Positions 43,577-61,463 of a stretch of 64,000 bases of DNA are shown here, in pieces; positions within the stretch are counted from its first letter, which is position 1; each line of letters starts with the position of its first letter. The notes below the pieces were generated by a model. The model worked only from the letters and a program-made list of their open reading frames with translations, was not told where the DNA came from and did not search any database. The stretch is taken from positions 55,069,366-55,133,365 of the forward strand of contig OZ023262.1 in the NCBI GenBank assembly GCA_964006375.1. The letters run 5' to 3'. A program made the position numbers and the translations under genes. This DNA is from Tillus elongatus. Its lineage: Eukaryota; Arthropoda; Insecta; Coleoptera; Cleridae.

Positions 43577-45177
43577 CAAAAACCTACACTAGAGGCTAAA
43601 TTTCCAATTTCTTCTTTGTTTATGGTGTCTGTTTCTACTGTCCTAAATTTCCAATTTGATATTGTCAATAAATAACACTACCACACAATGACAAATGACA
43701 GCTGAGCTTCAGCACAGACGCAGTCTAACAAAGTTGTCGGATAGAGTAAATTATGATCGGAGGGATACCTAAGTTAAAAATCATGAGAAATGGGTAATTC
43801 GAAATTTGCAGGTATTAAATACAGTATTTTTTAACTGACTGATAAAATTAAATTTTATAAAATGTTTTCTTTATTATCAGAAGTTGTAAAAATTTCATAT
43901 GTTTATACATGAAAGGTTTAACTACATGAAATTTCTGAAGATCGGGCAATCCTGGTCAGCAACATCTTGACATCTGGCAATGGTTGTAACTTCCATTGTT
44001 TAGATTTTATCTACAATTTATTTAAATAGCATAACAGTACAGGTGCTGTATTGCTCTGCCTTTGTCCAACATTGTAGATATTGCATTACAGAATTTGAAG
44101 TGATGTCGAGGATTATTTTATTATTAATTTCGAATAACTTCATTTTTCTTTGATCAAAAGACTTGAAAATTGGTACACAACCACATCTCTGTATGTTCTT
44201 TTAAGTTGTAAATTTTCGTTCCAATCACTTAAACAATTTGAAAGCTATTGCGTTTAAAAAAATATATTTAATTTTTTGTTAGGAAAAACTATGTGTTAAG
44301 ATCTGATGAACGAACTCATCCAAGCCATTAGCAAAATAAGCGTAATTCCAAAATTTTCTCCAAATCAGTGAAATATTTTTTGGGTTATTGGTTGGATAAA
44401 TTGTTGGATGAATATATTGGATAAAGTTTTATATTCAAAAGGTTAGATAAATAATAATAGTTTTTATTTCAACAACAGAAGAAAATACAAAATAAAGTAC
44501 ATTGTACTGTTTACAAATTAATGTTAACATTCCTTGTCTTTTTTAAAGAAATAGAGATTAATTTCATTGATTGCTGTTGCCCTTACTTCATGAAACTGGT
44601 CCATACTTCATACAGACTTGGAGACTACTTCTCTGGCTTCACTGTTGGTTTTCGTTTTTGTAGGTGAAGGACGTAGCCAGCGCGTAAGCTAACTGGAGCA
44701 AGTGGCCCTTCTGAATTCTAGATGTTCTTCAACGTCTCTGTTACTGGTTTTGCTGCTTGATAGTATCCTCAGACAGAAAAAATTTGAATTAATACGAAAT
44801 CATGACAATTACAAATAAAGATCTGTTGCTATTTTATGATGTTATAATCAAAAAAATCTTTAAAAGTGAAAATAAAATAAAACAAATATGACGGATGACG
44901 CCTTTAAAATGTCTACGTGATGTATATCAATATTTAACATAAAGATAGAAGAAACCTATAACAGTAATAACTATAATAACAATTACAACAATAAAATAAC
45001 TAAACAAACACATTAATAAAGCAGACTATACAATGAAAATATCGACACACATCATGTCTTATAACAACTTTTTGGAAAAAATAGTTAGATTTATGTTGTC
45101 TGATTTATTTAATTAGGAAGAAGAATATCTCAGAAATCCTAAATATTGTCGTGTATATGCTTGTTTACTTCTAAAGC
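43577..45177. other. Non-coding stretch of the P-type element
   Basis: AT-rich. 44280-44400 has a short match to the (TA)n-anchored repeat (AAACTATGTGTTAAGATC, TTTTTTGGGTTATTGG). 44560-44650 has a block (TGCTGTTGCCCTTACTTCAT, ACAGACTTGGAGACTACTTC) that recurs around the palindrome at 45424-45560 and, diverged, at 51990-52070. No gene supported. Confidence 0.5.
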
Positions 45178-45429
45178 TTAAAACAAGTCTAGTTTACACT
45201 TGTCATGACAAAAATGTTGTGGTTTTATGCCGTTATTTACTGTGGGTCTATGTTGGGTATCAATAATATGTTTTGCAAATGTAGATTTGTCAGCATGGTT
45301 ATTTCTAAATGCAAAAATATGTTCTTTGTATCGGGTGTTAAAATTTCTAGAAGTTTGATCGATGTAGATTGCGTTACGTGTGCATTTCACAAATTTTGAA
45401 TACCTATACAAATACAAAAGTAGCTGCAT
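45178..45429 (-). pseudogene. Penelope-like retroelement fragment (GIY-YIG endonuclease domain)
   Basis: The translation has AIYIDQTSRNFNTRYKEHI (IYIGQT-type motif with the catalytic Arg of TRYKEH), then NNHADKSTFAKHIIDTQH. This is the core of the GIY-YIG nuclease at the C-terminus of Penelope-like elements; the usual YIGQT is IDQT here. No reverse transcriptase remains. A 37-bp-stem palindrome abuts its upstream side, which may reflect the inverted termini common in this class. Confidence 0.82.
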
Positions 45430-45512
45430 ACAGACTTGGAGAATACTTCTCTAGCTTCACTGTTGGTTTTTAGTGGTGAAGCTAGAGAAGTATTCTCCAA
45501 GTCTGTATGCAG
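45424..45512. repeat. Perfect inverted repeat, 37-bp stems, 15-nt loop
   Basis: Left arm 45424-45460 starts CTGCATACAGACTTGG and ends CTAGCTTCAC. The right arm 45476-45512 is its exact reverse complement. Loop 45461-45475. The arm sequence is also present once near 44610, so the palindrome was made from a dispersed repeat. Confidence 0.95.
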
Positions 45513-45599
45513 TATGGACAAGTTTCACCAAGTAAGGGCAACAACAATCAATGAACAAAAGTAGCTTTTAAATCTTATAACATGACGCTTGATTTATTA

Positions 45600-46020
45600 G
45601 ATTATTTCAAATAATTGATTGGAAGTATTATCACAGATGATGGTAAGTGTAGGAAAGGTCTGAAGAGGATCGCGATGGCAAAATAAGCATTCAATAACCA
45701 AAGTACTGTTCTCACTAATAAACATTTTAACCTGTCCATGAGGAACAAATGCAAGTCGTACGTGTATGGAGTATGGTAATGTATGGGGCGGAAACTTGGG
45801 CTGTAGTTAAGCAGGATATGAAGAGAATATAAGCTTTTGAAATGTAGACAAGAAAAATGTCAGACAGTGCAGGTTGATAGAAAGACGCTTCAAAGTTTGC
45901 TAGGAGAGGTGAACGAATAAAGAGGCTTGCTCAAAGAAATCGAGAGGAAGCTAAAATTTATTGGTCATATTATAAGACATAATAACTTCCCGATAACATT
46001 ATTTGAAGGACATACGAGTA
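45600..46020 (+). pseudogene. RTE-type non-LTR retrotransposon, C-terminal relic
   Basis: With stops and frameshifts it reads GSIITDDGKCRK, then KSYVWS...YGAETWAV, AFEM, and later RLAQRNR...GHIIRHN. This is the C-terminal tail of RTE-like endonuclease-reverse transcriptases. No catalytic domain remains. Confidence 0.75.
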
Positions 46021-46038
46021 CTTGAAATGTACACTGAA

Positions 46039-50911
<4,873 letters not shown>

Positions 50912-51176
50912 TTTTTAACTTTTACACTCTTAAAACACTGCTAAAAAACGGCAAAACACACAAGATAACCTCTAATCGCAAATCAACAAACACTTCAAAT
51001 ACTTGTTGACAGCTGACAATAACTTCAAGAGCGGTTGGGGGAACGAATCAAAACAAAACACATTAGCGCGTTATTCAAAATTTTGTTTGCGATTGGACGG
51101 TGACAGGAGTGGGAAATCGACAGGCTGCAAACTCGGCTTTGTTCCCTCTAACATATACAACCTCTTTGGTTAGACG

Positions 51177-52199
51177 TTAATTTTCGAGTTGTTTGTTGTC
51201 AAGGTCAAGATCTGTAAAACTTACTTTGTTGTTGTTGTAGATGACTTATTGATATCGAATTTATGGTGATTGTTATGATTGCTTGTTTTGAGGAAAGAGA
51301 AATATATATTTCTGTACACATTTAAAATGATATTGGCCTAAACTAGAGTAAGTAGTTTAACTGTTTAAGCATTTTTACTGGTAGGTGTATCATTAACCCT
51401 TACCAAATCTTCTAGATTAATAATTGTTACTGTGAAGATAACTTTTGATATAGGTAAAGGCCTATTAATCTGTTTTTTCAATTTACTTTTTGGTGAGCGA
51501 GTTTTCAGCCTGTTTTGCTGATTTTTGGCATCTCCTTGACAACCATAAATATTTTTCATTGCAATGTTTAGGCAAATTAATAATTAAACTTTCATTGCTA
51601 AGAGTCAGTCCAAGTGAGACAATGTTGATTAAAATATCTCAGCATATGAATGTCTGTAAGACTAGATGCATTCTCGCAACAATTAGAACTGTAGACCGGT
51701 CTACGGTTTTAATTGTTGCGAGAATGCATCTAGTCTTACATACTTTGTCCCTATATTGGGGTAGAAATGGGCCAGGGCTAACAATTTTTTAAATTGTTAG
51801 TTAGTTGTATACTCTATTTTTAACACTCTGTGTTATTTGGAGCGGGCGTGACAACATAGTACTTGGTTCCGAACTAGGTGGCGACACGTTCACCACTCAC
51901 TTATATGAATGTCTCTTATGAAATTGCTAATACTTCCAAGTAGTGTGTAGTGGAAGTTAATTAAATCTCTTTTAATATTTATATTTCATTAATTGTTGTT
52001 GCACCTAACTTGTTGAAACTGTTCCATACTCAATACAGATGTAGATGCTTCTTTTCTGGCTTCACAAGTCTTGTCTGTATTTAGTATTTAGCTAGTTATA
52101 TTTATATTTTTTAATAAGCAGACTATCTATTTTCAACTATTATTTTTAAGGTTAACCTCAATTATTAAACTTTCAAGAAGGACTGACCTGAAATACATT
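51177..52199. other. Unassigned sequence flanking the P-type element
   Basis: No gene recognised. Contains the palindrome at 51656-51739 and, at 51990-52070, a diverged copy of the GTTGTTGCACCTAACTTG / TACAGATGTAGATGCTTC repeat seen at 44560 and 45430-45560. Confidence 0.5.
51656..51739 (+). repeat. 84-bp loopless near-perfect palindrome
   Basis: Arms 51656-51697 and 51698-51739 (outer end GTAAGACTAGATGCATTC, centre GTAGACC/GGTCTAC) pair over 42 bp with two exceptions. In a plus-strand RNA both exceptions are G-U wobbles; in a minus-strand RNA both would be A-C mismatches. Not part of a recognised element. Confidence 0.95.
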
Positions 52200-52484
52200 G
52201 ATTTTTGGTGATTTCAATGTAAACATCCCAAAGAAAGGAAGCAGTACATCATAGATTATTTTACAAATAAAATGTTCAACATTCTAACATCACAATCATC
52301 TATGGTGATATACAGATTGATGTGTTTCCCAAACAACAGAAAACTCAGTGCTTTCTATTACAAATCGTATTTCAGCTATCATAAGCCAGTAGTTTGTATC
52401 TTAAAAGAATATGATGTGGTAGTAACAGTTGAGAAAGCTACTCAGTCAAAACTGAATCATCAGTTATCTTTAAAGGGACTATGA
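52200..52484 (+). pseudogene. EEP-type nuclease domain relic
   Basis: Broken translation gives FGDFNVNIPKKGS, then FFTNK-like sequence, and ends YFSYHKPVVCIL. I recall this pattern from the endonuclease-like tail fused to PIF1-type helicases in arthropod mobile elements. The match is short and frameshifted, so the parent family is uncertain. Confidence 0.45.
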
Positions 52485-53409
52485 AACATGCCAGCATCTG
52501 GGGAATGCGACTCCAAAATTCTTTTTACACAAAAAAATCAAATTGAAGACGCCAATAAAGCAAGTATTGAGTCTTCGAATTAAGTTTTGCCAGATATTTT
52601 CACAGTGATGGGCTCCAGTGTCAGTAAAGTCACAGAAAAATCTTTTTTTAACAACCATAGAAGATGTAATCAGTATTTCCTCCAAAGATTCTCAGAAAAA
52701 CTTGAAAACTCCCAGTGCAGCTGTTATTACTAACATTGATGCTTGTAAATCAGCACCAGTGAAGTCATTTAGTGACATGAATGATGCTATTGGCCAACAG
52801 TACACATTATATTTCAGATTAGATGATGGGCAAATTTTAATTTACAAGCACAACTTAGTTTCTTTAACAACTAACTTCTGATGAAAGAAGAAAAGGAAAT
52901 TCGGTTGGTCGAGATTTTCAATGCTAACTGGTGACAAGGTAGTTTCTTTAAAGTTACAACTATCTTCTGATGAAAAAAGCGAAGGAAATTCACTTCGTTG
53001 AGATTTTGAATGCTAACAGGTGACAACGTAACTGTGAAGTTGTCGAAAATAAGTAGTCTAGTAACATTTAATAATTAGATATACCTATAACTTTCAAATG
53101 CACTAATCGGTAAAACTGCATCTATCTAATGTGAATGTGTAAAACTTGGTCAGAAGTAAAGTGTCTCCATAGTTTAAGGCGAGAGGCTGATGTACAATAA
53201 GGTAAATTATTGCATGCCAGTTGTCTTATCATCCAAGATAAACAGTGTATTTCATTTGCATCAGTACTTTTTCCTTATTTATTTTCTACACATTTGATAC
53301 AAATAATGCTGTGTATATTGTATTCAAAAGACTGGATCATTATATAACACAGTCAACTACTTAACTGGAAGCCTTTAGTTGCAGAAGCTCTCAGCATGTG
53401 ATTCAACCA
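52485..53409 (+). other. Unassigned sequence with an 84-bp tandem duplication
   Basis: Two units starting TAGTTTCTTTAA near 52857 and 52940, each with AACTTCTGATGAAAGAAG-like and GAGATTTT(C/G)AATGCTAAC words, end near 53030. An 87-codon ORF at 52618-52881 has no recognisable motif and overlaps the first unit. No gene supported. Confidence 0.45.
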
Positions 53410-54603
53410 ATGTTTAATGTAAATACCAATAATACAAGTGTAAATAAAAATCAAAACCAAAGCAGAAATTCCTACTCAAAAGTCGCAAAGACATTACCAA
53501 CAATTACATACCCCAAAAAGGAGCAGGCTATAATTCTGAATGCAGTTGGCACCCTTAAACTTTATGATTACTTAGAGGCTATTGGAGAAATTGTAGGACC
53601 AAATAATATAACTTTTGCATCAAAGATATCAAACAATCACATCTCTATGTACCTAACTACTGTAAAACACGTAGACACAATTGTAGAAAACTACAAACAA
53701 ATATAAATAAATGAACATCTTATAGCTGTCAGACGACTTGTAACCCCTGTAGAAAGGATTATTCTGTCAAATGTATGTCCCTCCATTTGCAATGGCTTGT
53801 TAGACGATGCTATGAAAAAGATTGGTTTTAGAACTGTTTCTCCCATATCATTTTTACGAGCTGGGATACAAGCAGAAAATTTTTCTCACAATTCAATACT
53901 CAGGATATTTCTTACTTATGGTGACATGACTTGCTTTTCTTGCAAACTGCAAGGACACGTGGCGAGTAACTGTCCAAGCCAGTCTCAAACTGGAAACCCT
54001 AAACCAATGTCAATTACTACCAATAAAGATGTAGCAGGTAAATTCACACAAACAAAAGAAGATAGTAGTCATTCCGACATTATGGAACTAAGAACAAAGA
54101 AAAGAACAGCCCACACTTCATTGACAACCCCAACTCCCACGGAAGAATCAGCTGCTCCAAGCTTTGTTGTTATTGCTATGCCTACACCCGTAACCACAGC
54201 ACAAACTGAAAACTTCAAAAGAAAGCAAACCAAAAAGTTAAAAAAAAGTGAGTCACTGGAAAGCATAACTTCACTCTCAGACATACTAGATCCAGCCAAA
54301 GATTTTATCACCAATCCACAATAACTTTATATTAACGTATAACCAACTATACGACTTTTTGAAAATGTTCAGGAAAACCCTGATCCTCTAAGTGTTGCTT
54401 GACAATATACTACAGATATAATTGCATTTCTGGATATGTTAAAAAAGATATACCCACATTTTTCAGCCAGAAGTATTAAAGCCAGATGCATGCAACTTAG
54501 AAAAAAGATTTTGCATCAAATCACCAATGAAACAGACCAAGAAGACCATGATCCCACAGATGTTGATATATATCTCGAAACTGCATCACAAACATCCTTT
54601 TAA
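53410..54603 (+). pseudogene. I-like retrotransposon ORF1 (gag-like), broken
   Basis: One frame runs from an ATG at 53410 through a single TAA at 53704, on to 54324, then continues with further stops to about 54603. The middle has CFSCKLQGHVASNC (CCHC zinc knuckle, near 53935), as in gag-like ORF1 proteins that package retrotransposon RNA. A YPKKEQAIILNAVG-type segment before it resembles the RRM-like region of such proteins. Ser/Thr/Pro-rich tail. Confidence 0.8.
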
Positions 54604-54607
54604 ACTG

Positions 54608-57600
54608 TAACATTCATTGTTCAGTGGAATATAAATGCACTAGCCGCCCACATAGCTGAACTACAAATGTTTATTGCAAAACAATATCCAAAACTACTCT
54701 GTATTCAGGAAACCCACTTCAAAAGTAAGAAACAATATACCATAACAAACTATACTACATTTTACAAGAACAATGTTAATCGAGAAACTGCCAGCAGGGG
54801 AGTCGCTACTTATGTTTTAGACCAAATACCAATAGAACAAGTTGCACTTGTTACAGATCACGAAGCAGTGGCAGTTGTAATGAAACACCCCATCAAAATA
54901 CCAATTTGTAATATACCACCTGACGATCTCTTGTCATCTAATTAAATGGATAACCTCTTAGGTCAACTACCAAAGCCTTATCTCCTGCTGAGGGATTTTA
55001 ACTGCAAGAGTCCTGTGTGGATGTTAAGTTATTCCGATCGTCGTGGGAAACTTACTGAAAACATAATTCACAATCATGGGTTAACTATTCTGAATACCGG
55101 ACAGGCTACAAGATTTAATGCCGCCAACGGCAGTTTCTCAGCTATAGATATAGCTCTACGTTCTCCTCTTTTAACCCCATGCCTATCATGGAATCCATTA
55201 GATTGCGAGATAATGAAGTGATCACTTTCCAGTAAAAATATATTATCTCCAATGTGAAGCTCAACAACCACAAATGGACCATTTTAAATGGAACCTGGAA
55301 AATGCTAATTGGGAAAATTTTAAGTCTACGACTGGCCAAACATAATGAAGATGGAATTATAGATAACAAGTTAGAACACTTTACTAACATAATTCTAGAA
55401 GCTGCAGAAAAAATAGTGAAAAGAAAGGTGTTTCTGGCATGAGGCAACATTGTACCTTGATATAACAACGACTGCAAAACTGCTATAAAAGAAAGCAGAT
55501 GTGCGCTCACTAAACTCAAAAGGCAAAATAATGCTGAAAACTTCAAAAATTTTAAACAACTCCGAAGTCGAGCAAAATATATAATCAAAGTAAAGAAGCT
55601 TCCGGGAAAAATTAATAACTTCACACCAGCCTTTCACGCCTGGCAAAAAATTCAGAAACTTCGCGGTATTTTAACTTACCACGATATTAAGTAATTAAAA
55701 CATGGTAGTAAATTTATAACATCCTCAAAGGAAATAGCCGAACTGCTTGCAGATAAGTATGAATCGAATTCAAGTGAGACAAACTATAACGTGGATTTCC
55801 TAAAATATAAACAAGAACAAGCACAAAACGTTATAGACACTGCACCGAACAGCTCTGTCCCTATCAATATTATTATAACATTAAATGAGCTGAATAAAGC
55901 ACTAAGATCATGCCAAGATTCAGCACCAGGTCCTGACAATATACCATACTTATTTCTTAGACATCTTCCTGACATTGCCAAACACACTCTTCTAACCATA
56001 TATAATGCAATATGGATTAAGTCTTTCCAGAAAAATGGACAGAAGCCATAATAATTTCTTTTCTCAAGTCCAATCAACCTAAAGACCAAGTCAGCTCATA
56101 TCGACCGATTTCACTCACCTGTACGATGTGTAAAATACTAGAAAAGATTATAAATCGAAGATTGGTACATGTTTGCTACTTGCTTCAGCACAAAATGGCT
56201 TTCGTCAGAACACATCTACGGCAGATAACATTGTTCGTTTAGAAACAGAAATAAATGAGGCTTTTGCGAACAATCAGCATGTCTTAGCGATATTCTTTGA
56301 TATTGGAAAAGATATGACTTGGAGACACAGAATCCTTAAAAAGTTGGAAGAGTGGAAATTTCAAGAGAACATGATTGCATTCCTGCAAAACTTCATGAGC
56401 AAAAGAAGTTTTTGTACCAAACAGAATGGAATTTCATCACGGCCTAGAAGTCTTGAAAATGGACTACCACAGGGGTCCGTGATAAGTGTTACCCTTTTCC
56501 TTGTCGCCATAAATGACATAACAGATGCAACAGATCCACTAGTCAAATCAAATCTGTATGCCGATGATTTTATGATTTTCTGTAAAAGTAGAAATTTGGA
56601 AACCATTCAAGCTTCGTTGCAAAATACCTTAAATAGATTATCCACCTGGTCACTGAGGTGTGGATTTAAATTTTCACCAACTAAAACTAAATGTTGTTTT
56701 TATAAACAAGAAAATCTGAGAAATACCAACTTTAAATTTCCTGGGGAATGAGTTGCAGAGAGCATACATTTCTGGGGATAGTCTTCGATCATAAACTAAA
56801 ATGGGAAAACAGATATCACCAATTAAAAAAATTTCTGTGTGCAAACTATCAACTTGCTGAGGACTTTAGCAAGCCACCAGTGGGGAGCTGATACAAAATC
56901 ATTGCTTCGTAGCTACAACAGCTTAATTTACAATAAATTAGATAACGGGTGCATAGTTTACTCTACAGCAAGTAAGAAACACCTAAAAACCTTAGATGTT
57001 ATCCAAACCACTGCCTTAAGAATAGCTTTGGGGGCTTTTAGAACTACACCAGTTGACAGCTTACGGGTCTTGAGCGTAGGAAAATCTTTAACCCAGAGGA
57101 GAAAGCAATTGGCCTTAACATACGCTGCCAAGATTATGAGCGTCACTACACACCCAAGCAGTGATATAATTACTCCATCCAGGTTTAAAACACTGTTTGA
57201 CAAAAAATCAAATATAAAGCTACCTTTTTACAGGAGGGTAGTAAATATTCTAAAGGAATCCACCATTACACGGCCCAATGAAGTACATAGCTTGCCACGA
57301 GAGTACTTTCCCTGGTCACTGACACAACCCAAAGTTATTTTGGACTTACCACAATACGACAAAAGAAACAACCCTCAATGTATAATCCATGCAACATTAA
57401 AAATCTAATGTTAGACTACCCTGACTATGGTTTCGTCTACTGTGATGCTTCAAAATGCAATTCTGGAGTTGGATCAGCAATAGTTACACTGAGCGGATCG
57501 GAACAATATCGCTTACCAAAAACAACATCAGTCTACTCAGGGGAGTTATATGCTATCCTAAAAGCAATACTGAATATGTGGAAAATAACAGTGCTTGTCG

Positions 57601-58250
57601 GTATGTAATTTGTTCAGACTCCTTCAGCGAATGGAAGCTATTAACCACATCTACACAAAGAACTGTCTCATTGAACAAATTAAATCAACTTGATCACGAA
57701 TTCAAGAAAAGTGTCAAAGGGACTTAATAACTTTTATGTACACCCCATCACATGTAGAAATAGAGGGAAATGATCAAGCGGACAAACTGGCAAAAGAGGC
57801 TACTGAATCTCCAGTTACTCAAGAAACTAACCTCTGCTTTTTACCAGATCTTAAAAGATCAATCTGTGCAACCATCAGTGACATGTGGCAAAAATCATGG
57901 AACTCTAGGAACAGCAAACTCAAGTTAGTGATGCCATCCATTCAACATCCCTTACCGCTTACTCCGTCAAGCTCTCAACAAGTGCTACTGAATAGACTAT
58001 GACTTGGCCATACAAGGCTTACCCACAGTCCTCTATTTAAAAGAGGAACTCCACGCTAGTGCGATATTGGTAATGTGATAGTGACGGTGAAACACCTATT
58101 ATGTAATTGTCCTAAATTCCCATATCTACGAGAATTACAATTATCAAAGAGTATTATAAATATACTGGGCCCTACACTGAAGATACAGCACCTATGCGAT
58201 TTTCTAAAGGACAGCAACCTATTTAATCAAGTATTAAACTTGCTATGCTG
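54608..58250 (+). pseudogene. I-like retrotransposon ORF2: endonuclease, RT, RNase H, broken
   Basis: Endonuclease: FIVQWNINALAAH, CIQETHFKS (Glu), LLRDFNCKSPVW (GDFN changed to RDFN) near 54995. Reverse transcriptase: APGPDNIPYLF near 55924, AQNGFRQNTSTADN near 56190, IFFDIGKDMT (catalytic Asp region) near 56290, LPQGSVISVTLF near 56463 and NLYADDFMIF near 56555. RNase H: VYCDASKCNSGVGS near 57436, YSGELYAIL near 57535 and EGNDQADKLAK near 57763. C-terminal VKHLLCNCPKF knuckle near 58088. Breaks near 54943, 55219, 55440, 56050, 56165, 56751, 57410, 57605, 57727 and 58001. Confidence 0.88.
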
Positions 58251-60921
58251 CAGGGGCGTGCGGTGACATTTGAAATAAGGGAAGCAATTCCCAGAAACTT
58301 ACCTATTTATAGTGTAACTCAATTCTTGTGTTGTTTTTGGAAAATTCGTTAATAATGTCGTCATGTAACTGTGTATTCTGGGACATTTCCTGGACGAGTT
58401 TATTTTCAACTGACAAAATTGAAATTTCGGAAAGTGTTTCCTGTCCTGTTGAATTTCTAACAAAACTTTTGATACGTTTCAATGTAGAACAATTTCGTTC
58501 TACAGACGCACTAGTAGCAGGACTTGTTAATACTAATTCACATAATTTGAACACTTCAAAATATGCATTTTCCAATTTTGATTGTTTTAAGAAAGTGAAA
58601 AGTTTACTAGCGTAAGTTTTTGTGTCAATAACATCGCGTTCATAAATGACTGTAAGTTCTGATCGTAATAAGGCTTTGTCAAAATAATGTCCATAGTGGT
58701 TAAATAATGATTTGAATGAATCTTCTGGGAAAGGTATCCCTTTAAATCCTCCAAAATTACACAATTCAAGAAATTTCAGGTCACTGAGATGATCAAATCT
58801 GCAGTTAATTTGCTGCTGAATTTGATCTATAATTTCGTAGAAAAGGCGGCGGTAAGAAGTTTGAAGGTCTGCCACATTAACATTGCGCAGACGCTTTCTT
58901 CGTGGCTCCACTTCTCCTAATTCAATTGTTTTTTCCCAGAAGTTATCAAATCCATTACTTTTTTGGAAAAACCAATGTCATTTATTTTACATTGCAATAT
59001 GTTAAATACATTATCTGACAACGGAAATATTTCCGAAAATATATTAAGTAAAAAATTAAAATTAAAGTCTCTTTTCAAACCATCAAAAAATTCTCTAGAA
59101 CTATTTATTGTTTCTGCGTCCCAATTTTTGCTATTTTCCATGATGTTTTCAAAAAGTTCAAATAACGATTCACAGTGTTCAAATATAGTTAACACAACCC
59201 TACCGTTGTAGTTCCATCCGGTTGCAGTTACTTTGGGTAAACGTTTTGTAACAATTGGGTCTAAGGCTTGTGTGTGCTTCGTACATTTGGAAAAAAAAGC
59301 AGCCATTTAACACTTTACATTCTTTAATATGATTTATAGATTGGGATAAAATTAAATTTAATTTATGAGCACAACAGCGTTCAAATAGAGCAATGGAGAA
59401 CGTTTCCCACACTTTAGCTTGAAGACCTCCTAAAAGTCCGGCCATAACAGCAGCCCCATCATAGATTTGGGCAATTAATTTATTATCAGCCTCCTCAATA
59501 TCTTTCATAATATTAAGCACAATTTTATATAGAGCGTTTGCGGTACGATCTTCTGTCACATTTTTAAAGCCTAAAATCTTTCTTGTACACTCCCATTTTT
59601 ACGTAGCGTATTACTACAGATAGTTGACTTAAATTAGTTACATCGATTGTTTCATCTAGAACAATAGCAATGAAACGAGTCTGTTTAATTTCAGATTTAA
59701 TTCTGTTCAAAATAATAGTGGCAGCAGCCGAAATTAAATCATTCTGAATGGGATTTGATGTCCCGCGAAAAACGTTAGACTGTTCCAAGTGATTTTTTAA
59801 ACAAATGTCGTATTTGGCTATTAAAGAAACTAGGTCTTGAAAGTTTCCCCTATTTGCAGATGTAGTTGTTTCGTCATGACCCCTGAAGCCCAATTCATTC
59901 TGCGACCAAGAAAACACACAGCATCAATAAGTCTTTTTAATATGTTTCTGTTTTTATCAACCAGTTCATTGTGTTTGCGATGAATTTCAATCTGCTTGTC
60001 AACGGCGTATTCAATTCGCATTTTTCCAAAGACACTTAATTTTAAAATGGTCTGTAATTGCGCTTTAGACATAACGTGTCTTTGTACTAGTTTATGTAGA
60101 TTATTTAAGTCGGAAAACCCACTTTTATTCCACAACCTCTTTTCAGTCACAAATAGACTACAAGACCAACAAAACAGTTTATTCCTGTTTTCACAACCCG
60201 TTAACCATTCATATTGTTTATGAGTTTTTTCCGCGTTGAAATGTCGAATAGGTACATGTTTTAATTCTTGTATTTAAGTTTTTTATACTAGGTTTCGGCC
60301 TACCTATACAGCAAACAGTAAAGCTGAAAATCCTTTAGTTATCAAAAAACATACAATACAATCACAGTTATTATTACTACTTGTTTGTAAAGTTTGTAAA
60401 TCCCCACCCCCACCGTCACCGCTGTTAAAAGCTGATCTACTTGCAGCCATATTAATAATCATAAAATGCCAATGTATTTAACTTACTCGACTGCTTATAT
60501 ATACGAAATAATCAGGCACATTCGCTTTGAACGCGCACCCAGTCTTCGTAGTACAACACGTTCTAAAAACATGCGTACTTCGCGCCGAGCCGAGGTTTAT
60601 TTTATAAAGTTGCCTGTTGACTACGTGTATTTAACTGAAGTCATTGCATGCATCCACTCGTAGTATCAGATCAAGTTCATGCTGTCCGCAATCAGTCGCA
60701 TTCACCTTGCTAGGAGCGTATATACAAATACAGTATGCTGCATAATAAATAATTATCTGTGTGAGCTTGCGAAATAAAAATTTTAATAATTAAATTAGTT
60801 TCAGAATTTGAAATTTAATATTTAAAATACAAAAGGGATTTTAAATAATGCGGTTTAGGTATGTAGTCGTTATTTTAAGGGAAGCAATGCTTCCCTTGCT
60901 TCCATGGACCGCACGCCACTA
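58251..60921 (-). mobile_element. hAT element (ZMYM1-like transposase), 2,671 bp
   Basis: The left end CAGGGGCGTGCGGT and right end ACCGCACGCCACTA are inverted copies (12 of 14 match) typical of hAT termini. Both are followed by GGGAAGCA(A)T-type subterminal words. The flanks CTATGCTG (58243-58250) and CTCTGCTG (60922-60929) form an 8-bp target duplication with one mismatch. It is inserted near the 3' end of the I-like retrotransposon. Confidence 0.9.
58303..60280 (-). pseudogene. hAT transposase pseudogene, ZMYM1-like
   Basis: Read from about 60280 downwards: a TTF-type zinc-finger region (EWLTGC...NKLFCWSCSLF), then DLNNLHKL, a DUF4371-like part (RFIAIVLDETIDVTNLSQLSVV with the first catalytic Asp; IYDGAAVMAGLLGGLQ with the second; CCAHKLNLI), and the C-terminal dimerisation domain (LVLTSPATSASVERNCSTLK with the Glu; KSFVRNSTGQETL). 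Frameshifts near 59900, 59565, 59310 and 58912 split it. Domains match zinc-finger MYM-type protein 1-like transposases of insects. Inactive as written. Confidence 0.87.
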
Positions 60922-60926
60922 CTCTG

Positions 60927-61370
<444 letters not shown>

Positions 61371-61463
61371 TAATATTAGATGTGGTCATGATATTCATCA
61401 AGTTGATAATTTATAGAATTATAATGTACTTGTCAGCCTGCTAATGGCCTTCGAACCTTTTGT

